Shown here: one piece after another, positions 33,690 to 45,623 of the stretch
Layout: every line of letters begins with the position of its first letter
Position numbering within the stretch: the first letter of the stretch is position 1
Source of the DNA: Rapana venosa
Taxonomy: Eukaryota > Mollusca > Gastropoda > Neogastropoda > Muricidae
DNA: 64,000 nt
Assembly: GCA_028751875.1 (NCBI GenBank)
Contig: CM054141.1
Span: 74,429,646-74,493,645 of the forward strand
Reading direction: 5' to 3'
Position numbers and translations under genes: made by a program
Notes under the pieces: generated by a model
What the model saw: only the letters and a program-made list of their open reading frames with translations
What the model was told of the DNA's origin: nothing
Databases searched by the model: none

Positions 33690-34741
33690 GTATTAAACAA
33701 ACTATTACTCTTCTCAAGTTCTTGATGCCACGTCAATGAAATCTCTTTTTTCCCTCACATCTACTCTCCTTGGATCTGTGAAGGCTAGCCCTCTGCCTTC
33801 CATCCACAACCACTCTGAACTGTCTTCTATATTTTCTGCATTCTTTTCTGAAAAAGTCTATAACATTCGCTCCAAACTGGATCAGACTCCTTTCCAGCCT
33901 GCACTTCCTGATCTCCAATTCTCTGGCACTCCTCTCTTTTCTTTCATCTGACAAGTGAGAAAGAAATCACGATATTCTGAAAGAAATGACTATAAAATCA
34001 TGTGATCTTGATCCCATATCTGCTTCTCTTTTCGTACAGTGCCTACCACAACTTGTACCCGCTATCACGAAAATAGTCAACTCATCTCTTGTTTCAGGAA
34101 ATGTTTAATCAGCTCTCAAAACTGCAATAGTTACACCTCTACTCAAAAGCATGACCTTGACCCTAACATTCTGAAGAATTATAGACCTGTTTCCAATCTA
34201 TCTTTTATTTCTAATGTCCTTGAAAAAGTAGTTCTCAAATCGCTCAAAAACCACCTTCTCTCCAACAATCTTCTTCCTACGTTTCAGTCTGCCTATCGTG
34301 TCAACCACAGCACTGAAACCACCCTAGTACACACTTTAAACACGCTTCTACTCGCTTCTGACTCAAGGCAAAATCTCACTCTACTCGACTTATCGGCAAC
34401 CTTCGATACTATAGACCACTCAATTCTTCTCTCCCGTCTTCAAAAAACGTTTGGTGTTACTGGCACAGCCCTCACCTGGTTTAATTCATACCTTACTGAC
34501 CGATTCCAGACAGTTGCAGTAAACAAGATTCAATCAATACCTGCGAAACTGGAATGCGGAGTCCCACAGGGATCAGTTCTAGGCCCTAGGTTCTTTTCAC
34601 TCTTTACACTGCCCCACAGTCACATATAATAAACTGTCATCAAATCAACCATCTTTTTTACGCAGATGATTCTCAGATTAAAAGCAGTGTTACTCCTGAA
34701 AATCTGCCTTCTCTCCTGACAAATATGGCCCACTGCTTTAA
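33690..34741 (+). mobile_element. L2-type LINE, 5' half
   Basis: Encodes MKSLFSLTSTLLGSVKASPL, SELSSIFSAFFSEKVYNIRS, KNYRPVSNLSFISNVLEKVV, FQSAYRVNHSTETTLVHTLN, TLLDLSATFDTIDHSILLSR, LTWFNSYLTDRFQTVAVNKI and LECGVPQGSVLGP, with frame breaks. It is interrupted at 34,738 by a TTAA insertion and resumes at 36,167. Confidence 0.9.
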
Positions 34742-36166
34742 CCCTCTTGTTGTTAGATTCTACAGAGCTAAACTGCCTGTAGATTTTGAATTCTTTGAAA
34801 GTTTTCTACCCCCAACTGACTTACTTTACTCCTAAGACAATTTGTGTGCGTGACAAGCTATCAAGCTGAAATGTTGTCTACAAGCTAGGTATGTCTTTGT
34901 ACTTGCGTTTAGGCGCAAGTTTACGTGTCTGGTCACCAGATGTCTTGTCATTGTCACCTTATTTGTCACCAATCACAGGTAAAAGTATGGTATATATGAT
35001 AAACAGCAAATCCTGCATGGATCGGACAATAGTTCATGCATGTTAGTGTTGAATAAGGAACTGATACCCAGCTGATGTGTTTACCAATAGTTATGTGCAA
35101 TAGTACTTCAAGGATGTGTCACACAATGTCCCCATATCACCTGTTGTTTTATGGTATTTCTCGAGGAGACAGAAGTTTTGTTTAACTATTTTTTCTTTTG
35201 AAAACAAGTCATAGTCAATCAACATGTGACCTTCATACTGCAGCTCATATCTGCGTGTGCTACCACATGTTTGTTAAGTGTACAGAAGTGTAATATTGTA
35301 CATGACTGTCACCAGTGTCACAGCACAGGTGTGACAAATTCGAAACAACACAGAACTTCTGTAACCCTACAAAATTTTAATGTTGGTAGTCTCTAAAGTA
35401 GTCGTAGTGGTGCCACAGGGTCACATCACATCACAAAAAGCACAAATTATGGATGTGTGGGGGGTGTACCCATTGCTGTCACCTGTCGAACCTTGGCAGA
35501 CGGAGAACTATTTTATTTTCCCTCTTGCTATTTTCGTTATCAGCATATCTGTTCGTTTCTGCCATTGCAGTTTCAAAGCAAAAGTGTGGTAATAATGAGA
35601 AAACAGTCAAAAGGCATCACGTTTTCAGGCGTCTATGCCGCGGACTGGCGGGGAGGTCAAACTTCTCCACAGTCGTGTGTGTAGCACAGGTCAGGAATGT
35701 GCCGTGTAGCACGTTATTTTCTGGCTCACTCTTCTCCCTAACTGCAGCATTTCCTTCCTCCTCTTCCTCGTAAGCGTTGAATATCGGACTCACTTAACAA
35801 TTCTCGTTCAAATGTTTCTACTTCCAAGACAATAACATTCAATTAATCGCCTCGCTTATCAGATGAATCGTCTGCTACTAAAGAAAACGTCATCTTTTTC
35901 CGCCACGCTGCAACGATTGAAAAGTGTTCCAGTCGCTGGCTCTTATTTCTTCCTTCCCTCCCCACTACACGCATGTTAGCGGTCTAAATTTATCACTGGC
36001 ACCCTCTGACACCCTCCCTGCATCGCCCCACCAATTTTCAGACACATAGTGTGAAAACCACGAGGTCTGTGTGTGATGGAAAAGTACTGCCCACGTGGGC
36101 AGCACCAACTGTCGGCTGCGGTCGTATTGGAATCTAGCGGCGGCTGCCGTATCAGGGACAAGAGGG
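34742..36166. mobile_element. piggyBac-like DNA element, 1.43 kb, non-autonomous
   Basis: Both ends are flanked by TTAA (34,738-34,741 and 36,167-36,170). Termini CCCTCTTGTTGTTAG and (reverse complement of right end) CCCTCTTGTCCCTGAT share CCCTCTTGT. Removing the insert restores the L2 sequence CTGCTTTAAAGATATTCAAA apart from the duplication. No transposase recognised in 34.8-36.1 kb. Confidence 0.75.
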
Positions 36167-37187
36167 TTAAAGATATTCAAAACTGGATGACACAGAACAA
36201 ATTACAGCTAAATGCAGATAAAACCGAAGCCATGCTCGTAGAGACCAAACACAAACTCTCTTCCAATTCAATAGCTTCAATAGAACTTGGCAATACATCA
36301 GTCCCTCTATCCACTGCTATGAAGTATCTAGGGGTCATTATTGACAACACACTCTCTATGCAAAAATTCATCACCCAGATCTGCCAGTCATGCTACTATC
36401 AATGAAGGCGTATAAGTGCAATCTAAAAGTACCTGTCCACAGATGCAACATCCAAACTTGTGGCGTCTCTCATTCTTTCACATCTTGACTATTGCAATTC
36501 TCTTTTGGCTGGTCTGCCAGCATCATCTATCCACTCCCTTCAACGCATACAAAACTCTGCAGCTTGACAAGTTCTCAGAGAGAAAAAATCTGAGCACATT
36601 ACCCCTCTCTTGCAATCTCTCCACTGGCTGCCTGTGCCACAGAGAGTAAATTATAAGATCAGTACCCTCTGTTACAAGTGTCTCCACAAAACTGCACCCT
36701 CCTACCTCTGTGAATGTCTTAACCTGTACACTCCTTCACGTTCCCTCCACTCTGCTGCAGATACCTGTGCCTACGAATACCTAGATTCAACCAATCCACC
36801 GTTGGCTGCTGCTCTTTCTCTACTTTGGGTCCGTCAACCTGGAATGAGCTTCCTCTCTCTCTTCGCCAGAAGCCTAGTTATGACACTTTTAAATCCAGCC
36901 TCAAGACATATTTATTTCAAACCTGAGATTTTCCCCTCCTGTTTCATATCACAACTGTCCCACCTTCACTAACCCATGTCCCATCACCCTGCTAAAGTAC
37001 ATGACCTGTGTGTGTCTGTGTGGTCTTAACATGGTACATGTTTGTAATATCTGTTTGTTTAAATTATTGATCGTTTGTCATTGGTAGCATGACTGTGTAA
37101 GATTAGGTTGAATACATGTGCTTTGATTTGTCTTTGCAAGATATAGCGCTATTTAAGTTCCATTTATTATTATTATTATCATTATTA
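36167..37187 (+). mobile_element. L2-type LINE, 3' half (continues 33,690-34,741)
   Basis: [80 protein letters not shown] and [20 protein letters not shown], then 3' UTR TTTGATTTGTCTTTGCAAG, AGCGCTATTTAAGTTCCATT and (ATT)n. Stops at the YYQ*RRISAI position and others; inactive. Confidence 0.9.
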
Positions 37188-37199
37188 ACTGAGACCAGC

Positions 37200-37349
37200 A
37201 CAAGATCTAAGATCATCTGCAATTCAGGTAGCCCAGGTTTTGCTAGGTCTTCCCTTTGGTCTCTTTCCATCCGCTACGAAGTTCATTGCTCTTGTTATGA
37301 TGTGGTGGTCTGCTTTCCGTTGAACGTGCCCAAACCAGCGCAGTCTATT
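37200..37349 (-). mobile_element. Zinc-finger non-LTR element copy 1, 3' segment
   Basis: CTAAGATCATCTGCAATTCA, GCCCAGGTTTTGCTAGGTCT, TTCCATCCGCTACGAAGTTC and AACCAGCGCAGTCTATT match 51,650-51,795 of copy 2. The element continues at 41,243 after a 3.9-kb insertion. Confidence 0.8.
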
Positions 37350-37599
37350 CAGTGTTGGTTCTAGGATTTCAAAATAAGGGGCCTAAGGGCCCCCTAAATT
37401 GAAAATAAGGGGGCATTGCCCCCCCCCCCCCCCCCCCCCCCCCCTCATGAAAAAGGGGACAAGTAGTATTTGCTTACAGTACCTTCAGTACTCTAAGTTT
37501 CCGCTATGTTTTTTCAAGGAAGAGAAACAAACAAGCAGATATGTAGGCAGAAAGGATTAAATATTCACTTTAAGTGTTGCAGTTAATATGCAATGCAGT

Positions 37600-37816
37600 A
37601 AGCACTTGTGACAAAGGGGAGAGAGAGAGAGGGAGAGAGAGAGAGAGAGAGAGTGAGTGGGGTTGAGGGGAGAGAGAGGGAGGTGGAGGGGGAGAGAGAG
37701 AGAGAGAGAGAGATCAAAGTTAAATTTGTATTTCCACAGAGATGGGAAGATAGATCTAGATGAGACAAGAGGTAAAAGCCAATATCAAAGTTTTTATCTC
37801 ACCTAGATGGTACAAT

Positions 37817-37877
<61 letters not shown>

Positions 37878-39516
37878 GCTTTAACGCTTTAACAGTTTAT
37901 TGTCATTGCCCTACTAGGCCTTTTGACAAGGGGGGTAACACAAATATGTTTGTGAAACAGTAAATAAAAAGTTAAATACGTGATTAATACAATTAAGTTT
38001 GGCAAAAAGAAAGCATCCATCCACTATAGCAGACTAATTATAATGATAACATTGGTGTCTGTACATTTACAAATCACCTAGTTCATACAAAGAAAAGAAA
38101 AGGAAAATCAAACTGAAATGCAAAAATAACAATCGAATCGACCATCCATTCAAATTATAAGTGATATGTGTCAGCCTTTTTAACTCTGCTTACTTGAGAA
38201 TACATTGCTCTTTAAGTGACTATATCATTACATATTTATATAATTGGTGCTGACATGGCTTTGTCTTAATTTTTGTGCTTCTGCAATATACTTAGCTACA
38301 GATTTAATTACACGTTCGTTTTCAGACGACAAAATAGAAATAATATCTGGACTTTCTGTTTCTTGTGAACTTAGGAAATTATGTTTCTTTCGTATAGTTT
38401 CATATGCTTTACATTGAAACAAAAAATGAATTTCATCGTCAACAGTATGACCACATAATGGACATGGAAATTGCATGGCTGTCTCAGTCTGGAACCATCT
38501 TTTGTTAGCATTAAAACCCAGTGTTCTTAACCTGAATTGAGCATAATTAAGCCTGTGCCATTTATCAGTAACTATTGATAGATATTTTTCTGTCTGAAAG
38601 ACAGATTTGAACGAAAAGAACCAGCTATATTTATCTTTACTTTCCAAATCTGAGTGCCAGTTTTGTTTAAAAGAGCAAATAAGCCTATCTTTAAATTCCG
38701 AAAGAAACTGACGCTCATTACCTACTTCCTGAGACATCCATACAATCCCGAAGCCATGCTCTGATAAAACTCTTTTAACTTGATATGCCCAGTTCTCTTT
38801 CCCCCACTCCATCTGTATAATTAGCATATCGTAAGACTGTCTACATAAACATGTTTGTGGAAGTTTCAATAGTTTTAACCAATATCTAATGCATTTGACA
38901 AAAGTTCTTATATATAAAGGATATCTTCCTGTCTCTCCATATAGTACAGTATTAGATGAATGTATTGGCACATTTAAAAAACGTTTCATGGCAAATGTGT
39001 GAACTTTTTCCATGTGCGCATTTACATATAATCCCCATATCTCTGAAGCGTATGTAAGCATGGGTTCTATCTGTGTGTCAAATAATTTCCAGAATAGGGA
39101 ACAGTCTATGGAGTTCAGCTTTCGTAATGTTTTTAGGATTTCTATTACACCCTTTTTCCCCTTCCTACAAGATTCCTGCCATGCAAAATTTAGACTAAGT
39201 TTTGTTGAAAACATCATCCCTAAGTATTTATACGTATTAACTATTTTGACTTCAGCATTTCCATACAACCATTTTTCACGAACTGATAAATGCCCACCCA
39301 TTCTAAAAACAATAATGTTTGTTTTATCCATATTTACTGATAAATCAAAATTATCTGCCTCCTCTTTTAAGATATTTAACTGATGTTGCAAACCAATAAC
39401 AGTATCAGACAAAAGAATAATATCATCAGCAAAAAGTAATAAGAACACCTCGGTTGCTCCAGGAATTATTTGAATGCCGTGCTTTCCTTTCCTTGACAGC
39501 TCAATCGCTAATTCAT

Positions 39517-39601
<85 letters not shown>

Positions 39602-39791
39602 CAAAGTCAATTTTATATTTCCACATTCAGAGAGAGAGAAAGAGAGAGAGAGAGAGGGGGGGGGGGTGCCAAATTTGTATTTCCATATTCAGAGAGATAG
39701 ATCCAGGTCTAGATAAGTTAAAGCCAATGTCAATCTTCTTTATCCCCCCTCCCCCATAGCACTGAATTGAACTGAATGAATTTATATTTAA

Positions 39792-39855
<64 letters not shown>

Positions 39856-39968
39856 TCAAAATTGTATTTCCACTTTCAGAGAGATAGATCTAGATCTACA
39901 TAGATTAAAGCTAATATCAAAGTGTTGTTTCAGTCCTCCCCCCCCCCCCCCCCCCACCCCAAGATCGT

Positions 39969-40049
<81 letters not shown>

Positions 40050-40225
40050 GTCAAATTTGTATTTCCACATTCACAGAGATCAAGATCTAGATGATAGATT
40101 AAAACTAATGTCAAAGTCTTGTTTTCCCCCCAGATCGTACATTGAGGGAGGGGGAGGGGGAGGGGAGGGAGAGAGGGAGGGAGAGAGAGAGGGAGAGAGG
40201 GAGGGAGAGAGAGAGGGAGAGAGAG
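37600..40225. repeat. Five composite units of (GA)n plus about 100 bp
   Basis: Around 37,710, 39,600, 39,666, 39,855 and 40,048 the block TTTGTATTTCCACATTCA, GAGATAGATCTAGATCTA, TTAAAGCTAATATCAAAG, then poly(C) and AAGATCGTACTGAGAG is repeated, each separated by (GA)n. The LINE at 37,876-39,520 splits the first unit from the rest. Confidence 0.8.
37876..39520 (-). mobile_element. Non-LTR retrotransposon with intact RT C-terminal ORF
   Basis: The minus strand is open from about 39,520 to the stop at 38,228, some 430 codons: NELAIELSRKGKHGIQI, FLLLFADDIILLSDTVIGLQ (RT box FADD), NMDKTNIIVFRMGG, VNTYKYLGMMFSTKLSLNFA, KRFLNVPIHSSNTVLYGETG, and a C-terminal zinc knuckle PCPLCGHTVDDEIHFLFQC (CX2C..HX4C). 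3' UTR to 37,876 ends GACAATAAACTGTTAAAGCG. It is 5' truncated within a (GA)n tract. No stop or frameshift in 430 codons indicates a young insertion. Clade uncertain. Confidence 0.85.
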
Positions 40226-40654
40226 AGAGTTGCCTAACTGATGGAAGTCTGAAGTGTTATTTTAAAAATCTTGTACAGACTCTGGTGATCGGCAGTGTTC
40301 TTGGGTGATGCTTTGCTGTTCTGTAATTAGCGCAATCTCCTTTAGTGAATGCATTGTTCTTTCCATGTTTGAAACACAGCCATGTTCCATGTCCTCAAGC
40401 CAAGGCTACTTGAGCTCTGAACCTGCTGGGCCCTGGCCTCTGCTATCTGCTCAACCATCTCTGTCCCAGTCACACCACTTGTTTTGGAGTACAAGGCCTC
40501 TTGGAAAATGACGTAATCGAAGAGGACAACAGAGCAGGAAGCGGGCTTGTTTCGGCCCTGGGGGTAACCTACCAACCTACTGAAAAAGCCAGGTGCTTAG
40601 CTAGCCGGAAACTTCTGGGGGAGGGAGGGGGGAAGTTGTACCCAATTTTCAGTC

Positions 40655-41070
40655 ACTCACTCACTCACTCAGTCCCATGTCCCAAAGGACGTAGGGGGGA
40701 CATGGGAGAAGACGCAACAGAGATCTTTTTCCATGCTTCACGATCCTGTGTGGCTAGTAGAAGGTGTTGCAGGGGTTGGGCGGTCCAGTCTTTGATGTTG
40801 TCAACCCATGATTTCTTTTGGCGGCCTCTTCTTCTCTTGCCTTCAACCGTTCCCTGCAGGATGGTTTTTGCTAAGGTGTTGTGTCTTGTGGTGTGACCAA
40901 ACCACATCAGTTTTCTCCTCTTTATGGTGGAGAGCAGAGGTTCTTGGGGGCCCACACGCTTTTTGATTTCTTCTTTCACATAGTTGTTGGTCTTGTGTTC
41001 TTTGTATGATATTTTGAGGTGTCTTCTGTGGCACTTGTTCTCGAATGCTTGGATTCTCCTCTCTAGCTCT
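40655..41070 (-). mobile_element. 3' end of an RTE-like/CFDP2-type LINE
   Basis: Encodes ENKCHRRHLKISYKEHKTNN, PLLSTIKRRKLMWFGHTTRH, NTLAKTILQGTVEGKRRRGR and QKKSWVDNIKDWT, the common C-terminus of many invertebrate endonuclease-RT elements. Tail (TGAG)n at 40,655-40,672. Inserted in the TIR element, whose sequence is continuous in the copy at 9,171-9,825. Confidence 0.85.
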
Positions 41071-41247
41071 AGCCTAATTTTAGCGATTATATAAACGGCA
41101 GTTGCCACGGCGCACTGTTTGTTCAAAAACGCGCCGTCCAGGATTTTTTTGCGTCCGCTAGGGCGCGCTGCCCACATGGTTTTGCGGCAATTTTGAAAAA
41201 AATGCAGGAATCCTGCAAGAGCGCACTCTAGAATCAACACTGCTATT

Positions 41248-42274
41248 GCTACTAGCTACAGACTTCAGATCATCAAATTTGCACATTCTCCATAGTTCTT
41301 TATTTGTGATCCGTCTTCTTATTTGATCTTTGTCATGTAGCGTAGCATTCGGTTTACACAACTCTTCAACAAACATTTGACGGTTTTTGTGAAAACCCAT
41401 GTCTCCGAACCATACAGAAGAACAGGTCTAATGCAGGCCTTATATATCAGACAGCGTCTCTCCAGTGGGATTTTCTGGTTACCGAGCAGACTTGCCAATT
41501 CTTTCCATTTCTTCCAAGCACTCGCAATCCTGGTTCTGACAGCTAACTCAGATTTTGCTTCACAGCTCATCATCTCTCCCAGGTAGCAGAATTCATCTAC
41601 CACTTCTATCTTCCCTTGTTCAAATTCTAGCTCCTCCTTTCCTGCATCGGTATTGTCTTCACCCTTCTTATTCATACAACAGGGGCAGACAAATACTCCT
41701 CCTTCTTCAAACTTTTGAGCTTTGAGCATCTTACACCAATATTGACAATTGGAGCATTTGATTGAATTGTTCCCTACACCTTTGTGACAGACACCACACG
41801 GGTATTTGCCTTGCTCTCTATGTGTTCTGCGGTCTTTTCCAACTGTCATTGCTTTGGTCTTGTCAACATTTACCTTCATTCCTCTGCGTTCTAATCTCTG
41901 TTTCCAATTGCCAAATCTTTGAGTAGCGTCATCACTGTTCTCAGCGACCAGTACTAAGTCATCAACATACAGCAGTTCCCAGATCTCTTCTGGCCTCTCC
42001 ACTTCCTGGATATTTCATTCATCACGAGGATAAAGAGCAGAGGGCTCAATGCGGATCCTTGGTGCACTCCTACTTTTATCTCAAAGCTTTCTGATGTCCC
42101 AATTATAGTTTTCACTTTTGATCTGGAGTTCTAGTACAAAGTCAACCATTGAGATGGTGTGCTCCGGTACACCTTGTTTCCTCAAGGCCCATTGGATTGC
42201 CTTTCTGGGTACTCTATCAAAATCTTTTTCCAGGTCAACAAAGATGTGCTTCAAGCTCTTTTTCTTCTCCATAT
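41248..42274 (-). mobile_element. Zinc-finger non-LTR element copy 1, RT end and zinc motif
   Basis: Encodes IWELLYVDDLVLVAENSDDA (RT box, YVDD), GMKVNVDKTKAMTVG, a Cys-rich CGVCHKGVGNNSIKCSNCQY segment (CX2C..CX2C), then KIEVVDEFCYLGEMM, RTRIASAWKKWKELASLLGN and YKACIRPVLLYGSETW. Upstream, HIFVDLEKDFDRVPRKAIQW is the RT A box. Interrupted at 42,275 by an L2 and continued at 44,039. Confidence 0.85.
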
Positions 42275-42398
42275 AATAATAATAAATGGAATTTATATAG
42301 CGCTGTATCTTGCACAGACAAATCAAAGCGCTTGCACTCAACTCATTCTTATACAGTCATGCAACCAATAGCAAGTAATAGTTCTAACAAGTCCAAAT

Positions 42399-42431
<33 letters not shown>

Positions 42432-44038
42432 ATACACTTTGGAAGGGTGATGGAATTTTTGGCTGTTGAAAAGCAGGGATAGCTATGAAATGAAACAGGA
42501 GAGGAAATTCTTAGGTTTGAAACAAATATGTCTTGAGGCCAGATTTAAAAGAGTCACAAGGAGGCCTTTGGCGAAGAGAGATAGGGAGGCCATTCCAAAT
42601 CGATGGACCAGAAACAGAGAAAGAGCGACGGCCAACAGTCGACTGGTTGAATCTAGGTGTTTGCAAGCACAAGGAATCTGCAGCAAAGCGAAGGGAACGA
42701 GAAGGGGTGTACAGGTGGAGACATTCACAGAGGTAGGAAGGTGCTGTTTTGTGGAGACATTTGTAACAGAGAGTACTGATGTTATAGTTTATACTTTGTG
42801 GCACAGGCAGCCAGTGGAGAGATCGCAAGAGAGGGGTAATGTGCTCAGATTTTTTCTTTCTGAGGACTAGTCGAGCTGCAGAGTTTTGAATACGTTGAAG
42901 GGAGTGGATAGATGATGCTGGCAGACCAGCCAAAAGAGAATTGCAATAATCCAGACGTGAAAGAATGAGAGATGCCACGAGTTTGGATGTTGCATCTGTG
43001 GACAGGTACTTTCGAATTGCACTAATACGCCGTAATTGATAGAAGCAGGACTGGCAGGTCTGGGTGATGAATTTTTGCATAGAGAGTGTGTTGTCAATAA
43101 TGACCCCTAGATACTTTACAGCAGTGGATAGAGAGACTGATGCATTGCCGAATTCTATTGAAGCTGTTGTAATGGAAGAGAGTTTGTTTTTGGTCCCTAC
43201 AAGCATGGCTTCAGTTTTATAAGCGTTTAGTTGTAACTTATTCTCTATCATCCAGTTTTGGATATCTTGAAAGCAGTAGGTCATATTCATCAAGAGGGAA
43301 GGCAGATTTTCAGGAGTGTCACTGCTTAGAATCTGAGAGTCATCTGCATAAAAGTGATGGTTGATCTGATGACGGTTAATTATATGTGACAGTGGAGCGG
43401 TGTAGAGAGTGAAAAGAACAGGGCCCAGAACTGATCCCTGCGGGACTCCACATTCCAGTCTGGCAGGTACTGACTGAATCTTGTTTACTGTGACTGTCTG
43501 GAATCGGTCAGTCAGGTATGAGCTAAACCAGGTGAGGGCTGTACCAGTAACACCAAACGTTTCTTGAAGACGGGAGAGAAGGATAGAGTGGTCAATAGTG
43601 TCGAAGGCTGCAGATAGGTCAAGTAGAGTGAGGAGGGAGATTTTCCCCGAGTCAGAAGCAAGTAGAAGCATGTTTAAGGTGTGAACTAGGGTGGTTTCAG
43701 TGCTGTGGTTGGCACGATAGGCAGACTGAAACGCAGGAAGAAGACTGTTGGAGAGAAGGTGGTTGTTGAGCTGTTTCAGAACTACTCTTTCAAGGACTTT
43801 AGAGATAAACGGTAGGTTGGAAACAGGTCTGTAATTCTTCAGAATGTTAGGGTCAAGGTCATGCTTTTTGAGTAATGGTGTGACTAAAGCAGTTTTGAGA
43901 GCTGAAGGAACATTTCCAGAAGCAAGAGATGAGTTTACTATCTTTGTGATAGCGGGTATGAGCTGTGGCAGGCACTGCACGAAAAGAGAAGCAGGTATGG
44001 GGTCGAGATCGCATGATTTTATAGTCATTCCTTTCAGA
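42275..44038 (-). mobile_element. L2-type LINE with 505-codon open frame
   Basis: Open from 44,028 to the stop at 42,511: MTIKSCDLDPIPASLFVQCL, KNYRPVSNLPFISKVLERVV, LTLLDLSAAFDTIDHSILLS, RLECGVPQGSVLGPVLFTLY, HFYADDSQI (RT active site), [59 protein letters not shown] and [15 protein letters not shown]. 3' UTR with (AC)n and (ATA)n tail at 42,275. 5' truncated at the start of the RT region. This is the best-preserved RT of this family in the window. Confidence 0.95.
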
Positions 44039-45597
44039 ATTGTCCTGCGGAATTTTTCTGCAGTTGTTTCACAATAAATATTGCATCTATGGTTGATTTG
44101 CCAGCCTGGAATCCAAACTGTTTTTCATCAATATTGCACAGGCTCTTCAGTCTTCTTTCCAATACTTTTCCCCAGATCTTCATGCCATGTTCCAGAAGCC
44201 TGATTCCTCTGTATTTTCCACATACTAGTGCATCTCCTTTACCCTTGAAAATGGGAACAGTAGTACTGTCTTCCCATTCTTTGGGCATTTGTTCTATCTG
44301 CTGTATCTTCCAACATATTTTCGTAAGTTGTTTTACTCCTTCCTCTACTGCTGCTTGTATCATTTCTGTCACCACTCCTGATGGCCCCGTGGCTTTTCTC
44401 TTTTTCATAGTTCGAATGGCTCTTCTGATTTCATCTTCAGTCACTTCTTGTACAGGTCCTTCAACTTTCTCCACTTCCTCGATTGCATGAGGATTCTCAA
44501 TATTTAGCAGATCATGAAAGTAATCCTTCCATCTCTGCAGAATATTTTGCTTCTCAGTCATGATATTTCCAGACTCATTTTTTACAAATTTTGCTACATT
44601 GATGTCTTTCCATTCTTTCCTTATCTGCCGTGCAATTCGAAACATCTTATGCTGACCTTCAGTTGTATCAAGTCCAACACACCATTCATTCCACACTTTT
44701 CTTTAGCTTGGGCTACAGCTTTTGTAGCTTTTTTTGATTTCCTCCTGTATATTTCTCTGTCCTCAAACATCTTTGTTTGCTGCCTCTTCCTAAAATGCTT
44801 TCTTCTTCTCTTGGATTGCTTCTTTCACTGCATCGCACCACCACCATGTTTCTCTCTGTCGATGTCTTCTTCCTTTGGTCTCTCCACATGTTTCTTTTGC
44901 TGCTTCCATGAGGATTTCTTTCAATTGGTTCCAGTCATGGTCTTGTCCAGCCGCTTTTTCTCTCACTTTTTGCTCATATTCCAAGGCTATGTTCTTGTCT
45001 CTGAGCCTCCAAATTTTCAGTTTCTTCTCGATTGCTTTCTTCCTTGGTCTTATCAAATCATTTATTTGAAAATCTGCACACAACAATCTGTGCTGTGAGA
45101 GGCATTCTTCCCCTGGAATAACTGTACAGTTAGTCGCCATTGCAGCATCTCCCTTGAAGAGAATAAAGTAAATCTGAGTTTCCGCTTCACCACTTTTGAA
45201 GGTGATATAGTGCTCGTTTTTTCTTGAAGAACGTATTCAAGATTCGTAAGCTAATCTGTTGGCATAGCTGAAGAATTGTTTCTCCTTCTTGATTTCGATC
45301 TCCAAAGTTGTACTTGCCCATAACATCATCATATCCAGTTCTGTCCTTGCCAACGTGTCCATTCAAATCTCCTGCTACAACGACAATGTCTTTTCCTGGT
45401 ATTTCAGCCAGTTTCTCGCCTAGTTTTTCCCAGAAGTCAGCTTTCTCTTCTTCGGGTCTACCCACCTGCGGCGCATAAGCAGAGATCACGTGCAGGATCT
45501 TTTTCCCACAAACTATTTTCATGTTCATTGAGCTACTGCTCCATCTTTCTATTTCAACAACATTTTCAAGCCAGTTTTCATGGACTAATACCACTGT
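44039..45597 (-). mobile_element. Zinc-finger non-LTR element copy 1, endonuclease and RT start
   Basis: Endonuclease part: SMNMKIVCGKKILHVISAYA, DIVVVAGDLNGHVGKDRTGY, YNFGDRNQEGETILQLCQQI, then LSQHRLLCADFQI. RT start: FHDLLNIENPHAIEEVEKVE, RAIRTMKKRKATGPSGVVTE, TTVPIFKGKGDALVCGKYRG and FGFQAGKSTIDAIFIVKQLQ. Several frameshifts. With 37,200-37,349 and 41,248-42,274 it forms one 5'-truncated copy. Confidence 0.85.
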
Positions 45598-45623
45598 ATG
45601 AAAATAATTATAATATCACTTAA

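Larger units (their letters stand above)
37350..41242. mobile_element. TIR DNA element (hAT-like), 3.9 kb with nested insertions
   Basis: Left end CAGTGTTGGTTCTAG (37,350) and right end CTAGAATCAACACTG (41,242) are inverted repeats with one mismatch. CTATT is duplicated at 37,345-37,349 and 41,243-41,247, and the uninterrupted target CAGTCTATTGCTACTAG exists at 51,789. It contains poly(C), several (GA)n blocks, a LINE (37,876-39,520) and another LINE end (40,655-41,070); without these it is about 1.8 kb. No transposase was recognised, so non-autonomous. CAGTG termini are hAT-like, but 5 bp is short for hAT target sites. Confidence 0.75.
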
